In this document: in pieces, positions 8,815 to 18,911 of the stretch
Layout of the letters: each line of letters starts with the position of its first letter
How positions within the stretch are numbered: the stretch's first letter is position 1
From: a virus
Strand: one strand, 5' to 3'
IMG/VR virus record: IMGVR_UViG_3300003877_000001
Coordinates: 62,001-126,000 of that record
Length of the DNA: 64,000 nt
Translations under genes and position numbers: made by a program
Notes under the pieces: generated by a model
The model's database searches: none
The model's input: the letters and a program-made list of their open reading frames with translations, nothing else
What the model was told of the DNA's origin: nothing

Positions 8815-9929
8815 TAATATGTCATTATTGGAAATTTAGGTGGTTGATAACCTCTTTCTCTATTTATATTTTCAGCGATTGTTGCTCTATCTGTCGTTAA
8901 TTGAACGAGTGATATTTTATTTAATGTTTCAAAAATTTTATCTTTTGTAGCTGTTTTCAATTCTTGACCTTCATCAATTAAATGGCGATAATCCATTGTT
9001 AATTGTTTTTCAGTAGCACCAACTTCACCAGAGAAGAATCCTCTCACACCACCAACATTTATTTTGGTTCTAGAAATTAATAAATCTCTTATTTGCTGAC
9101 GAGCAACAGAATTTACTTCATCGTAACTCAATTCATCAATAGGTGCATCAGAAGGTAACTTAACAACGTCTTTATTATCCTTCAAACACTCTTCTCTATT
9201 TCCTTCAGTATCATAATAGAAATACCAAACTTTACGACCAGCATAATGCTTACCCCATCTATCACGTATTTCTTCTCTACTACCCGGAATTGGATATAGA
9301 TGTAATAATTTTCTACCATCTTCTAAACCAGTAATTCTAAAGGTTAATTCAGATTGCATTATTCTCTCTTTTGTTCTTCTATCTTGTGATGCCATTAATA
9401 ATGAATATGTTGGTTGAACATACATTGCTGGACGACCCATATAAGACCAACCCATACCACCTGCTTGAAAATTACCTAAAGCAAATGGATCAACTAACCC
9501 TTGATTAATTGATGGTGATGTTTCCCATAATACTTCATTAACTTCCCTATTTGCTGGAATAATATAATGTTGTGTATTGGCTGATGTAGTAATAAAATCT
9601 CTTTTTAGTTCCCATTTGTTACCTGTAGGTGCATTAGTACCTAAACCAACTTGTTTAGAATATGCATATGTAAAAGATTGCATAAAGTCATTAGATTTTG
9701 TAGTAAATGCATTAAAAAAATCACCACCATCTATTTCTAATCCCTGTAAACCAACCCATTGTTGTTCAATTAACCACTCATTAACATAAGCGGAATAATC
9801 TTCAATAGCCATTTCAAGATAAGTATCCATCATAGGATCAGTTAATTCAAACTTTCTAAGAGGATATCCTAACTCATGTTTAACTTGTCTTAATAATTTA
9901 TTTCTTGAAACTGTTGATATTGTAGCCAT
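8814..9929 (-). CDS. 13: neck protein gp13 homologue
   Basis: 371 aa. The N-terminus (ISTVSRNKLLRQVKHELGYPL) and the LTDPMMDTYLEMAIEDYS helix match the gp13 neck family of T4-like phages, which closes the DNA-filled head and carries the tail. Somewhat longer than T4 gp13 (about 309 aa). The ATG at 9929 lies 25 nt downstream of a late-type box (9955-9964). Confidence 0.75.
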   Translation of the reverse strand: MATISTVSRNKLLRQVKHELGYPLRKFELTDPMMDTYLEMAIEDYSAYVNEWLIEQQWVGLQGLEIDGGDFFNAFTTKSNDFMQSFTYAYSKQVGLGTNAPTGNKWELKRDFITTSANTQHYIIPANREVNEVLWETSPSINQGLVDPFALGNFQAGGMGWSYMGRPAMYVQPTYSLLMASQDRRTKERIMQSELTFRITGLEDGRKLLHLYPIPGSREEIRDRWGKHYAGRKVWYFYYDTEGNREECLKDNKDVVKLPSDAPIDELSYDEVNSVARQQIRDLLISRTKINVGGVRGFFSGEVGATEKQLTMDYRHLIDEGQELKTATKDKIFETLNKISLVQLTTDRATIAENINRERGYQPPKFPIMTY

Positions 9930-9954
9930 AATGTAATATATTTGTGAATTATAA

Positions 9955-9964
9955 TTATAAATAC
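9955..9964 (-). promoter_or_regulatory. late-type promoter box for the neck operon
   Basis: Reads GTATTTATAA on the minus strand, 25 nt before the gp13 start. It belongs to a set at similar spacing upstream of genes for scaffold, portal, terminase and other virion proteins. Confidence 0.6.
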
Positions 9965-9980
9965 TTAAAGAAATTACTTT

Positions 9981-10277
9981 ATGAAGAATTTTGAATATGA
10001 AATTAAATTAAATGATGATGGTAGACCTTATATCCACATAGATGATCCTAAGTTAGAAGTATCACATAGATTTGCATGTTTAGAATTAACTAAATACATG
10101 TTATTTGAGTTAATGAAAAATAAAGAGGAACTTCCTGAAGATTTTTTAAAAGATTTAGCAATAGCAGGTGATATGGTTAGCGGTATTTCAGATAAAATGG
10201 CTGATATATTAAAAGGTCAAATGAATGCTATGAGTGATCTTGATGATATGTTAAATACAGACACAGAAGACAAATAA
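9981..10277 (+). CDS. conserved hypothetical protein upstream of the helicase
   Basis: 98 aa, acidic. LNDDGRPYIHIDDP and EVSHRFACLELTKYML resemble small proteins of other T4-like phages. Its stop shares a base with the helicase ATG, so the two are translated together. Confidence 0.6.
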   Translation: MKNFEYEIKLNDDGRPYIHIDDPKLEVSHRFACLELTKYMLFELMKNKEELPEDFLKDLAIAGDMVSGISDKMADILKGQMNAMSDLDDMLNTDTEDK

Positions 10278-12697
10278 TGGGATTTAAACCTACAAAAGAA
10301 CAAGAAAAAATATTTCACTTCATTAAAAACAGAAAAGAAAACCTATTAATTGGTGCTCTTGCAGGTTGTGGTAAAACAACTACTGTTGTTGAAGGGTCTA
10401 AATTATTACCCAAAGATTCTAAAAAAATATATCTTGCATTCAATAAACATATTCAAATGGAATTGAAACAAAGATTACCAGATGATGTATTTTGTTATAC
10501 ATTTCATGGATTGGGTATGCAAGCAATTAAAAATGTATATGGGGATTCTATTAAATTTGATGAATTTAAAGTAGATGATATTGTTAATAAAAAATCAAAA
10601 AAATGGAATCTTAGTAGTGAACTACATAATAAAGAAGATATTGGTATATATTTAGGTAGAATAAAAAAGTTTGTTAATCTATGTAGATTAACAATAACAC
10701 TAGATAAAAAATATTTACCACATCTTTCAACTAAATATGATATAGAATTAGATGAACCTAGAGATCATAAAAGAGTATTTTCTGTTTTAGAAGAAATACT
10801 TAATGATCGTAAAACATTTGATTTTACAGATATGGTATTTTTACCTGCAATTGATAATAAAATTTGGATGTATCAATATGATAATGTAATGGTTGATGAA
10901 ATTCAAGATTTAAATCGTGCACAACAATATATATTAAAGAAAATTTTAAAGAAAGATAGAATATCTAAAAAGACTACTGGTAGATTAATTGCGGTTGGGG
11001 ACGTTAATCAATGTCAACCTAAAGGTAGTAAAATATTGATGCACGATGGTAGTGAAAAAAATATTGAGGACATTAAGAAGGGTGATTTTGTTGTTTCATA
11101 TAATAGAAAAGAAAAGGGTCGGTTTGTTGGAAGATATAAAAACAAAATGAGTGATTGGTTAAAAGAAAGAGCACCAATGGTTGAAGAAGTTTCTAAAAGA
11201 AAAATATATGAAAACTTAATAAAAATTAGTTCAAATAATAAAATTTCATCATATACTGAAAACCATAAAACTATGGTTAGATTTAAAAAAGAATCATTAA
11301 ATAAACATATTTTATATTTAATGAAAAAGGATGATAAGTATAGAATTGGTATTGTTAAACTATGGAACGGAAAAAATGATTTTGGATCATTCAGAGCAAG
11401 ACAAGAATCTGCCGATTCTTTTTGGATATTAAATACATATAATAATAAATTTGAAGCATACAGTGATGAACAATATTATTCATTAAAATATAAAATACCA
11501 CAATTAATTTTTAATTATAGAGATCAAAAGGGTAATATTAATCAAAAATATATTGATAAATTTTATAATAGAATAGACCTAAATGAATTACATAGTAACA
11601 TTTTTTTATTATTAAAAAATTTTAATAAAAGCATTGATTATCCCTTTTGGGAAAAAAATAAACATCAATATTTTAGTAAAAATCATATGTTTGAATTATA
11701 TGCAGTGAATATTCTTCCTAATGATATGGAAATGATCCATTATGATGTAAATAATACAGCAATTAGAACACATGGAAAAGGTTATCCATCTAAAATAGTT
11801 AAACCAACATATAAATCTATTGATTCTTTAGAATATGTACATTACTCTGATTATGTATATTCATTAAAAATAAAAAAATATGAATTATATGTTGCTGATG
11901 GTATTTTAACACATAATAGTATTTACGGATTTTCTGGTGTATCTGATAAATCATATGATTGGTTTCTTAAATTTCCTAATACAAAAATATTACCACTCAC
12001 TACTACATTTAGATGTGCTAAGAATATTGTTATAGAAGCACAAAAGATAGTGCCTACGCTACAAGCGTTACCTAATGCGATAGATGGCATCGTAAGAGAG
12101 GGTAGTGTCTTAGACGAGCCTGAAGATGGTGATTTTGTATTGTGTAGAACTACTACTCCATTAATAAAACTATTTTTTCATTATTTATTAGATGGTAAGA
12201 AAGCTGTTATTAAAGGAAGTGATATGGGAATATCATTAATTGAAATGGTACAAGGTCATAAAACACTATCACAATTAATGGCATTTTATACAAATGAATT
12301 AAAAAAATATGAAGCAGCTTTAAGAAAAAGAGGTATTCTTAATTATAGTGATGATAGTAGATATGTTGCTTTACAAGATAATGTTATGACGTTAGATTTT
12401 ATGGCTAAACTATCTACGGATATTGCAGACTTAAAAGATAAAATTAAAATGATATTTAGTGATGATTTATTTGGTATTGTTTTAAGCACTGTACATAAAT
12501 CAAAAGGATTAGAAGCAAGTCGAGTATTTATAGCAAGACCAGATAAAATGCCTCTACCAACAAAAAAAGCATGGCAATACCAACAAGAAATGAATTTAAA
12601 ATATGTTGCAATAACAAGAGCAAAACACGAACTAGTATTTGATTATGAATGGACTGATGAAGAAGAGGGTGGTAGTTTTGATATAGAAGAAGAATAA
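10277..12697 (+). CDS. Dda/UvrD-like SF1 helicase containing an intein
   Basis: 806 aa precursor. Helicase motifs: GALAGCGKTTT (Walker A), VMVDEIQDLN (II), GDVNQ|SIYGFSG (III), TTFRCA (IV) and STVHKSKGLEASRVF/YVAITRAKHELV (V, VI). Residues 246-547 (nt 11012-11917) form a 302-aa intein beginning CQPKGSKILMHDGS and ending VADGILTHN, inserted between Gln and Ser of motif III. Removal gives a ~504-aa helicase. No LAGLIDADG motif was seen in the intein; its middle holds a WILNTYN/YKIPQLIF domain. Probable role: replication or recombination helicase. Confidence 0.9.
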   Translation: MGFKPTKEQEKIFHFIKNRKENLLIGALAGCGKTTTVVEGSKLLPKDSKKIYLAFNKHIQMELKQRLPDDVFCYTFHGLGMQAIKNVYGDSIKFDEFKVDDIVNKKSKKWNLSSELHNKEDIGIYLGRIKKFVNLCRLTITLDKKYLPHLSTKYDIELDEPRDHKRVFSVLEEILNDRKTFDFTDMVFLPAIDNKIWMYQYDNVMVDEIQDLNRAQQYILKKILKKDRISKKTTGRLIAVGDVNQCQPKGSKILMHDGSEKNIEDIKKGDFVVSYNRKEKGRFVGRYKNKMSDWLKERAPMVEEVSKRKIYENLIKISSNNKISSYTENHKTMVRFKKESLNKHILYLMKKDDKYRIGIVKLWNGKNDFGSFRARQESADSFWILNTYNNKFEAYSDEQYYSLKYKIPQLIFNYRDQKGNINQKYIDKFYNRIDLNELHSNIFLLLKNFNKSIDYPFWEKNKHQYFSKNHMFELYAVNILPNDMEMIHYDVNNTAIRTHGKGYPSKIVKPTYKSIDSLEYVHYSDYVYSLKIKKYELYVADGILTHNSIYGFSGVSDKSYDWFLKFPNTKILPLTTTFRCAKNIVIEAQKIVPTLQALPNAIDGIVREGSVLDEPEDGDFVLCRTTTPLIKLFFHYLLDGKKAVIKGSDMGISLIEMVQGHKTLSQLMAFYTNELKKYEAALRKRGILNYSDDSRYVALQDNVMTLDFMAKLSTDIADLKDKIKMIFSDDLFGIVLSTVHKSKGLEASRVFIARPDKMPLPTKKAWQYQQEMNLKYVAITRAKHELVFDYEWTDEEEGGSFDIEEE

Positions 12698-12699
12698 TT

Positions 12700-13008
12700 A
12701 TGAAGAAAAAACTAAGTATACTTGAAAAATTACCTAATGGTGAGGTAGTAGAACCTAATGTAAGATTAATGATTGATATTCATTTGGATAGGTTAACATT
12801 AATAATTCAGAAAAAATTAAAATCTATGGAAATTAGAGAAGAATTTTCTGAAACATTCCAAATTGATGAAAAAACACCAATAGATGATATTATAAATGAT
12901 TTTTATTTAAAATATCTTAAATTAAAAGATATTGAAATATATTGGGACAATACATTAAAAGATACTGAAGTTATTGAATTTGATTTATTGAATGAGGATG
13001 AAGATTAA
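12700..13008 (+). CDS. acidic hypothetical protein
   Basis: 102 aa with an Asp/Glu-rich C-terminus and no recognised domain. It follows the helicase by 2 nt in the same operon and converges with the next minus-strand gene (4-nt overlap). Confidence 0.55.
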   Translation: MKKKLSILEKLPNGEVVEPNVRLMIDIHLDRLTLIIQKKLKSMEIREEFSETFQIDEKTPIDDIINDFYLKYLKLKDIEIYWDNTLKDTEVIEFDLLNEDED

Positions 13009-13316
13009 TTACTAAAACCACCACCTTCATCGGTTCTGATATTATTTAAATCTCTAAATCTATTGTTAATACCTTCAATATTTCCATTAAGAGTACCAAT
13101 ACCCATATATAATTCTTGAAGATTACTATTCATATCATCTAATCCTGTTGAAATTTTTTCTTCAATTTTAACCATTTTAGTTTCATGATCATACAATTTG
13201 GGTACAATGAATATAGAATAAAACCCATACATAATACTTAATATCCCTAGAAGGAAACTAATTACATGTTTAAATCCTACTTCTATTTTTGTTTGTTCGT
13301 TTAGTTTTTTTGACAT
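13005..13316 (-). CDS. membrane-anchored coiled-coil protein
   Basis: 103 aa from the ATG at 13316. One transmembrane helix (VISFLLGILSIMYGFYSIF) is followed by a heptad-like segment (KIEEKISTGLDDMNSNLQEL). The layout would suit a lysis accessory or holin-type protein, but this is not supported by homology. Confidence 0.5.
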   Translation of the reverse strand: MSKKLNEQTKIEVGFKHVISFLLGILSIMYGFYSIFIVPKLYDHETKMVKIEEKISTGLDDMNSNLQELYMGIGTLNGNIEGINNRFRDLNNIRTDEGGGFSN

Positions 13317-13321
13317 TTTAG

Positions 13322-13792
13322 TTAAATTCTTGGTTCGTAAGCTGAAGATTCCCATTTTAAATAAAAGACACCAATATTTTCTGCACTAGTATACCAATTA
13401 TAAATGGCTGTTGGTGATGTGTTAACATAAACAGTCACACCATTGGGATATTGATTATATGTTAATTCATTATTATCTAAAAATACTCTAGTATTATATA
13501 GCCATGTTTTAGTTGTTTGTCTATTATGTACGGATTTACTAACAGCAGTTAATACATATTCATATTTAAATTGTTTATATATTCCACTATTATTTTCTCT
13601 TTTCCATATATATGCTTCAACACTAATTAATGAACCATCTGCCATTTGCAAAGCATATGTACCTAATGTTCTATAAACATAACCTTGATTTAATAATTCA
13701 AAATTTAATAATATTTCACTATGTAAATTTTTAGTACTCAAACCAAAAGAAGTAAATATAAAAAGGATAATTATTAATATGAATTTATACAT
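13322..13792 (-). CDS. hypothetical exported protein
   Basis: 156 aa. MYKFILIIILFIFTSFGLS looks like a Sec signal peptide, and the rest is β-strand-rich. A CATAAATAC late-type box (13810-13818) lies about 20 nt upstream. Function unknown; periplasmic or envelope location inferred. Confidence 0.55.
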   Translation of the reverse strand: MYKFILIIILFIFTSFGLSTKNLHSEILLNFELLNQGYVYRTLGTYALQMADGSLISVEAYIWKRENNSGIYKQFKYEYVLTAVSKSVHNRQTTKTWLYNTRVFLDNNELTYNQYPNGVTVYVNTSPTAIYNWYTSAENIGVFYLKWESSAYEPRI

Positions 13793-13825
13793 AATATTTA
13801 TATTCTAACCATAAATACTATCAAT

Positions 13826-15463
13826 TTAAAAATTTAACTCATATTTAAATTTACCACAATCCCAAATTCTATCAAATCCCAATTCTTGCATCATTTCCCA
13901 CTCAGTTTTATTTTCGTTATAGTGACTTGGAAATTTTTTCTTAATACTATTTTTACCAAAACCAAATTTATGAAATCTTTTATCTCTAGAGTATTTAGGG
14001 TTAAAATACCAATAATCTGGTTTTAATGTTTTAGTTAATTCAAACCCTAATTTAGAATATAAATTATTATTTGAATTTGGTGTCCACCTTCTATCTGCAA
14101 ATGATATAATTTTGGTTGGTTCATATGTTTTAATAAAATATGATAATAATCTAGAGGCAATACCTGTTATAACATATTCATTTTTAATTGTAAATCTTGC
14201 TAGTTCATATACTGTGTTATTATGATTATTTGATTTATTCATATATCTTTTATTATCAAATGTCATAATTCCAACAATTTCATCATTATAATGGGCAACT
14301 ATTGAAATTTTTGATTTATCATTACCTTGTATATGATTTTCATTTAAGAATATACTTTTATCATTTTTCGCAATATTTTCAGAAATAATACATTTTCTTG
14401 CATGAATTTTTGTGGATTCATTTAAATTAAGAATATGATTAATTTTATTTATAATTAGGGTTGGGTTATTTAATAATTCATCACTAAAAATATGTATTAA
14501 ATCATAACCCTCTTTTAAAGCCAACTCAGTTTTATTTAAATGATAATTTTTATCTTTACCACCAAATAATTCAGTATGGAAAATATTACCATTAATTTCA
14601 ATACCAATTTTATTTTTTTCATCAATTAAATCAATTTCTTTACCATTTAAAATTTTTCTATTATTCTCAATAAATTTTATATTAACATTTTCTTTTATAA
14701 ATTCTTCTAATTTTGATTTCTTATTTCCAGAGTAAAATTTTAAATATTTATTATATGTTTTAATTAATTTATTTCTTGTTTTTGGTGAAATAAGATAATA
14801 TCCATATCTTAATTTATATTCTTCAGGTGTTATATTGTGTTTTTCTTTTAAATGAGTATTAGTTATTGATTTAAATTCTTCATTACAAATTTTACAAGTA
14901 ATTAAGATATTATAAATTTCTTTTTTAATAAAATCTCGATCTTCAGGATAATTTTTTAAATGTGTTTTAAGATTTATATTGTGAATATTAATTAAATGCT
15001 TTTCATATGCACCAGATTTATTATATATGTCCTTAGTCATCCAATCACAATATGAACATTTTTTTACTTTTTTTATTGGAATATAATTTATTGTAAAATA
15101 ATTATCATACCAAAATTTACCTGTTTTATACTCAATAGATTTTCTTTTATAGTTTGAGTCAATGATAATATTTGGAAATATATTTAGGATATGACTAGTA
15201 ATAACGCCAGATTGATTTTTGTAATCCACAAAAATTTTATTTGTTTTTTTACATTTTAATGTTAATTGATAATTATTTTTTAAAGGATAATTATTTTTTA
15301 TATGTTTTTCAAACTCGAATGAATGAATTTGTTTTTGTATAAATGAATATGAGTATGGAAAATTTTCACTTACTTTTCTAATTGATTTTTTTTTCTTATA
15401 ATATAACTCTTTAATTTTATTTATTTCATATTTAGTTAATTCTTTCTTATTTTTCATATCCAT
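13826..15463 (-). CDS. Hef-like homing endonuclease
   Basis: 545 aa. N-terminal helix-turn-helix (KKKKSIRKVSENFPYSYSFI), then C2H2-like fingers (CSYCDWM...HLINIHN; CKICNEEF...HLKEKHN), a nuclease core (NGKEIDLIDEKNKIGIEING) and a C-terminal domain (NENHIQGND..., FADRRWTPNSNNNLYSKLGF) shared with the gene at 2-1318. It sits directly downstream of the capsid gene and has its own TTGTAACC...ACGTATTTATT promoter. Confidence 0.8.
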   Translation of the reverse strand: MDMKNKKELTKYEINKIKELYYKKKKSIRKVSENFPYSYSFIQKQIHSFEFEKHIKNNYPLKNNYQLTLKCKKTNKIFVDYKNQSGVITSHILNIFPNIIIDSNYKRKSIEYKTGKFWYDNYFTINYIPIKKVKKCSYCDWMTKDIYNKSGAYEKHLINIHNINLKTHLKNYPEDRDFIKKEIYNILITCKICNEEFKSITNTHLKEKHNITPEEYKLRYGYYLISPKTRNKLIKTYNKYLKFYSGNKKSKLEEFIKENVNIKFIENNRKILNGKEIDLIDEKNKIGIEINGNIFHTELFGGKDKNYHLNKTELALKEGYDLIHIFSDELLNNPTLIINKINHILNLNESTKIHARKCIISENIAKNDKSIFLNENHIQGNDKSKISIVAHYNDEIVGIMTFDNKRYMNKSNNHNNTVYELARFTIKNEYVITGIASRLLSYFIKTYEPTKIISFADRRWTPNSNNNLYSKLGFELTKTLKPDYWYFNPKYSRDKRFHKFGFGKNSIKKKFPSHYNENKTEWEMMQELGFDRIWDCGKFKYELNF

Positions 15464-15481
15464 TAAATGGTTTACAATAAT

Positions 15482-15513
15482 AAATACGTATAAATAAAAA
15501 AAAGGTTACATAA
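15482..15513 (-). promoter_or_regulatory. promoter of the homing endonuclease
   Basis: On the minus strand: TGTAACC, about 16 nt, then ACGTATTTATT, about 20 nt before the ATG. It matches the TTGTAACC...ACGTAT class and overlaps the capsid terminator. Confidence 0.55.
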
Positions 15514-15525
15514 ATGCAACCTTTT
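15495..15525 (-). terminator. terminator after the major capsid gene
   Basis: Minus-strand RNA forms GGTTGCATTTATGTAACC (stem with one mismatch) followed by eight U residues. An A-run on the other side makes it potentially bidirectional. It separates the capsid gene from the inserted endonuclease. Confidence 0.65.
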
Positions 15526-15548
15526 TAACTTTATAATTTATTTACGTA

Positions 15549-17201
15549 TTATTGTAAATCACCAATTCCGAATACTTCAAGACCGTCACAGTATACTCTA
15601 CCATAATATCTATTAAGTATCATTTTCTTAGCATAACGTGTCATAATACCTCTAATTGGTTTGAAATCAAAAGGATTATACATAACAGGAGTTAACTGCA
15701 TAGGTATGTATGGAGCATAGATATATCCACTTTCAAGGATTGATGAACCTTTGTGACCTATTAACATAGTGTTAGCAGGAGCATAAGGATCACGATACAC
15801 TTGGTATCTTCCTGAAAGAGTACCTATCTTCTCGATACCCATATTATACTTATCTTGTTCTGGGGCAGCATTAGAAACATGGAAATACTCCAAGTCATCA
15901 AATACAGCAGAAATTTCAGGAGAAACAACTACCCATGATGCACCACCTCTAAGAACAGCTTTATGGATTTGAGCTGAGATTTGATTAATTTTAGTAATCA
16001 AAGTTTGATTCCAATCCTTCTGTGTACCATAATATGTAGAAGTTTGTTTTCTTAAACCGTTGTAATCCCAACGTAAAGTCCAAGCAGCACCTCTTCTTAA
16101 ATCTCTCAAGATTTCTCTATCGATTTCAGCAGCCATTTGCTCTGATAATAAAGCAGTTAATTCTGCTTCGGCATCGATGTTGTGGAATGCACTAACATCT
16201 TGTGCTAATTCAGGAGTCCATTGTGCTCTCATTTTTCTTGTTTCTACTGAAACAGTTACTTCATCAAGACCAAATGTAACTTCTGCCATTTCCGAATCTT
16301 CTTCAAGATCAGAATATACTCTATATGTATAATTAAATACAGGAGTACTTGCAGCACTGAATGGTTGATACCCATCTTGACCAGCATAAGTTAAGTCAAT
16401 TATTAATACTAAATCACCAGCTTCGTTAACGATAGCTTGACCGTATTTTTGTACCTTCACACTATAAGGAACACCATCACCAGCAGTAATAGTTGCATCT
16501 GCAAAAGGTGCAGGTGCAGTTAAATCAACATTAGATGTCATTATTAGTGATGCTAAGAATGATTCAGTGTCCATTGGTACACCAGCAGGTCCTACCAATT
16601 TACCTTGTTCTGTAATTGTAAATCCGTTAACAGTAACAGTAACACTTCTATCACCAGCAATATATGCAGGTGATTGAACACTAGTACCTGTTATGAATTG
16701 GATTCTACCCTTACTTCTGTCAAATAGACCAGTACCTTCTTTATCATACTCTGTTGCGTAGAACGCATCGTATAATGATCTAGATTCGAATGGAGTACCA
16801 CCAGAAGTAGTTGCAGCATTCGAATAAGCACCATCAGGTGATGTATGCTCAGTACCGTTTACTCTTACAGATACTTTAGGGTTAATGTAATATAACTTAC
16901 CTATTGGTAAGTTTAAAGCCTGAACTGAAACTAAGTCGTTTGCTAATAATTTAGCAAATACTCTTCTAATTACAGGGAACGCAACAGTTTCGAATTGACC
17001 ACTTGATGCTGAATCTGTTGATTCATTAATCATGTGAGACAATTGATTTTCGAATAATTGTGCACAGTTCTCTCTAACGTTTCCATCAAGACCTTCTAAA
17101 AGACCGATACTATCCCATTTCTGTGTAGTTATCTCTCTTTGTTCTCTTAATTGTTTAAGACCGATGTTACCTACTTCAGCCGATTCTGTTAAAAAACTCA
17201 T
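15549..17201 (-). CDS. 23: major capsid protein gp23 homologue
   Basis: 550 aa. KWDSIGLLEGL, ENCAQLFENQLSHMINES and FPVIRRVFAKLLANDLVSVQ are the gp23 N-terminal signature of T4-like phages. The C-terminal MTRYAKKMILNRYYGRV matches the family end. Expected to be cleaved after an (L/I)xE-type site near residues 58-65 by the gp21 protease. Builds the hexameric head lattice. Codon use is noticeably richer in C and G than in neighbouring accessory genes, as expected for high expression. Confidence 0.92.
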   Translation of the reverse strand: MSFLTESAEVGNIGLKQLREQREITTQKWDSIGLLEGLDGNVRENCAQLFENQLSHMINESTDSASSGQFETVAFPVIRRVFAKLLANDLVSVQALNLPIGKLYYINPKVSVRVNGTEHTSPDGAYSNAATTSGGTPFESRSLYDAFYATEYDKEGTGLFDRSKGRIQFITGTSVQSPAYIAGDRSVTVTVNGFTITEQGKLVGPAGVPMDTESFLASLIMTSNVDLTAPAPFADATITAGDGVPYSVKVQKYGQAIVNEAGDLVLIIDLTYAGQDGYQPFSAASTPVFNYTYRVYSDLEEDSEMAEVTFGLDEVTVSVETRKMRAQWTPELAQDVSAFHNIDAEAELTALLSEQMAAEIDREILRDLRRGAAWTLRWDYNGLRKQTSTYYGTQKDWNQTLITKINQISAQIHKAVLRGGASWVVVSPEISAVFDDLEYFHVSNAAPEQDKYNMGIEKIGTLSGRYQVYRDPYAPANTMLIGHKGSSILESGYIYAPYIPMQLTPVMYNPFDFKPIRGIMTRYAKKMILNRYYGRVYCDGLEVFGIGDLQ

Positions 17202-17239
17202 TTTATTTATTGTTTATTTTCTTTATTATTATTATTAAT

Positions 17240-18763
17240 TTATGATAAGATTTTTTTGTTACCATGATTATCAACATATTCCATCAATTGCTTGATTTTA
17301 TCAACATGTTCATTTTTAAAAGCTGTTTGCTCGATAATTTTCTCACTTTTTACTGAAGAAGTTTCGATACTATCATTCACTTTTTCTTCAACACTTTCTT
17401 CAAGAGGTTTTTTAGTTTGCATTTCTGCAACTACTCTTTTGTAAGTTTCTTCAGATTCAGTAATAGTACTAACATCTTTAAATTGGTTAATTACGTTTTT
17501 CTTATCTTCAGCAGTTAATGCTAAACTTTCGTTTACTAAAATGTTATTCACACTAGCAAGATTAGTATTAAATACTGCCATTTCTTGTAATTGATTACGA
17601 TACTTAACTAAAGCTTCTGAAAGTTTCTTTTGATCATTAGAAAGACTTTCGAATTTCTTAGAATCATCTTTAATTACATTTAATTCTTTAGTTACTTTTT
17701 TATTTTCATTAATCAAACTTGCCATACGTTTTTCCATTATTGCTTTAGATACATTCAATTTTTCTACGCTTTCATTTGACCATTGAGGACGATTTCTACT
17801 ATGACCTTTACGATCTCTATACTCTGCACCATCGTTAGGAAGTGTACCTGCTCTTACCTTACCACTTGAGAATGATTGTCCATGAATTTCATCAACAGTT
17901 TCTTTATCATCAACAGTATCAACTTCATCAAGAACTTTTTCATTTTCTTCAGATTCACCCATTCTATATTGTTCAGGACTTTTATTTGCATTAGCAGCAG
18001 TACCTAATTGTTCTAGAGCAGCAGCAGCTTTAGGGTTTTTTTGTTTTAACCATTGCATTAATGCAGCAGCACCCCCACCAGCAACTAATACACCAACAGC
18101 ACCACCAATTGCACTAAGCATAGTAGGATCAACAGCTTCATCAATCACAACTTCATTGATTCCGTTAGGAGTTGTATTGTGTCCAGTTTCAGCAGGAGCA
18201 GTAGCACCATGTGGTACTTTCTCATGCATTTCATTAGTTTCGATGTGCTGTTCAACACCATTCATTTCATTTACCATTTCTCCAAGCATTTCGTATATTT
18301 TTTTTATTTTTTTATCATAAGGATCAGTTTCACTTTTCCCATTAAGGATAGCTTCAACTTCATTTGTTTGTCCTTCCATTTCACCTAATTCTCTACTAAC
18401 ATCATCGATGTTGATTTGGTCAGTAGAAACTTCAAATTCATCAGAAGTACTTGCATTATTATATGCTTCCTCAATATCATCGATTGACAATTCTCTTAAA
18501 TCAATTTCTTCCATCTCGTTTAGAGATTCTTTAATATTATCAGTATTTTTTTTACCCTCAATTACGGGTTCTTTAACATTATCTTCAATAGACTCTTTTA
18601 CCGATTCTTTATTCTTTAAAATTTCCTCTTTAAGAAGAGATTCAAATTTTTCAGGTAGTTCTTTTGCTATTCTATCTTTAGCAGATTTATCGGCAGCTTC
18701 AATAATTGATTGTAACTCGATTACTGCTTCTTCTAAAATAGACTTCTTTTTTTTATTTTCCAT
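17240..18763 (-). CDS. 22: prohead core scaffold protein (gp22-like)
   Basis: 507 aa, strongly acidic and helical, between protease and capsid genes as gp22 is in T4. The C-terminal ~200 residues (coiled-coil MASLINENKKVTKELN, NQLQEMAVFNTNLASVNNILV) match scaffold proteins of T4-like phages. An Ala/Gly-rich hydrophobic stretch (AIGGAVGVLVAGGGAAALM) near residues 215-235 is unusual. Several LxE-type sites suggest degradation by gp21 during maturation. Confidence 0.75.
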   Translation of the reverse strand: MENKKKKSILEEAVIELQSIIEAADKSAKDRIAKELPEKFESLLKEEILKNKESVKESIEDNVKEPVIEGKKNTDNIKESLNEMEEIDLRELSIDDIEEAYNNASTSDEFEVSTDQINIDDVSRELGEMEGQTNEVEAILNGKSETDPYDKKIKKIYEMLGEMVNEMNGVEQHIETNEMHEKVPHGATAPAETGHNTTPNGINEVVIDEAVDPTMLSAIGGAVGVLVAGGGAAALMQWLKQKNPKAAAALEQLGTAANANKSPEQYRMGESEENEKVLDEVDTVDDKETVDEIHGQSFSSGKVRAGTLPNDGAEYRDRKGHSRNRPQWSNESVEKLNVSKAIMEKRMASLINENKKVTKELNVIKDDSKKFESLSNDQKKLSEALVKYRNQLQEMAVFNTNLASVNNILVNESLALTAEDKKNVINQFKDVSTITESEETYKRVVAEMQTKKPLEESVEEKVNDSIETSSVKSEKIIEQTAFKNEHVDKIKQLMEYVDNHGNKKILS

Positions 18764-18796
18764 ACCTAATTATTCCATTTTTAAAAACTTAATTTA

Positions 18797-18806
18797 TTAT
18801 AAATAC
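18797..18806 (-). promoter_or_regulatory. late-type promoter box for scaffold/capsid
   Basis: GTATTTATAA on the minus strand, 34 nt upstream of the scaffold start. Confidence 0.6.
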
Positions 18807-18911
18807 ATATCAAAAGATAAAAAGTACAAAATTTTATATTTTTGCTTTAAATTTCTTGATTTTTTGTATTTTTTTCGTTATTTTTACAACTTTTTTCGTT
18901 ATTTTTTATTA

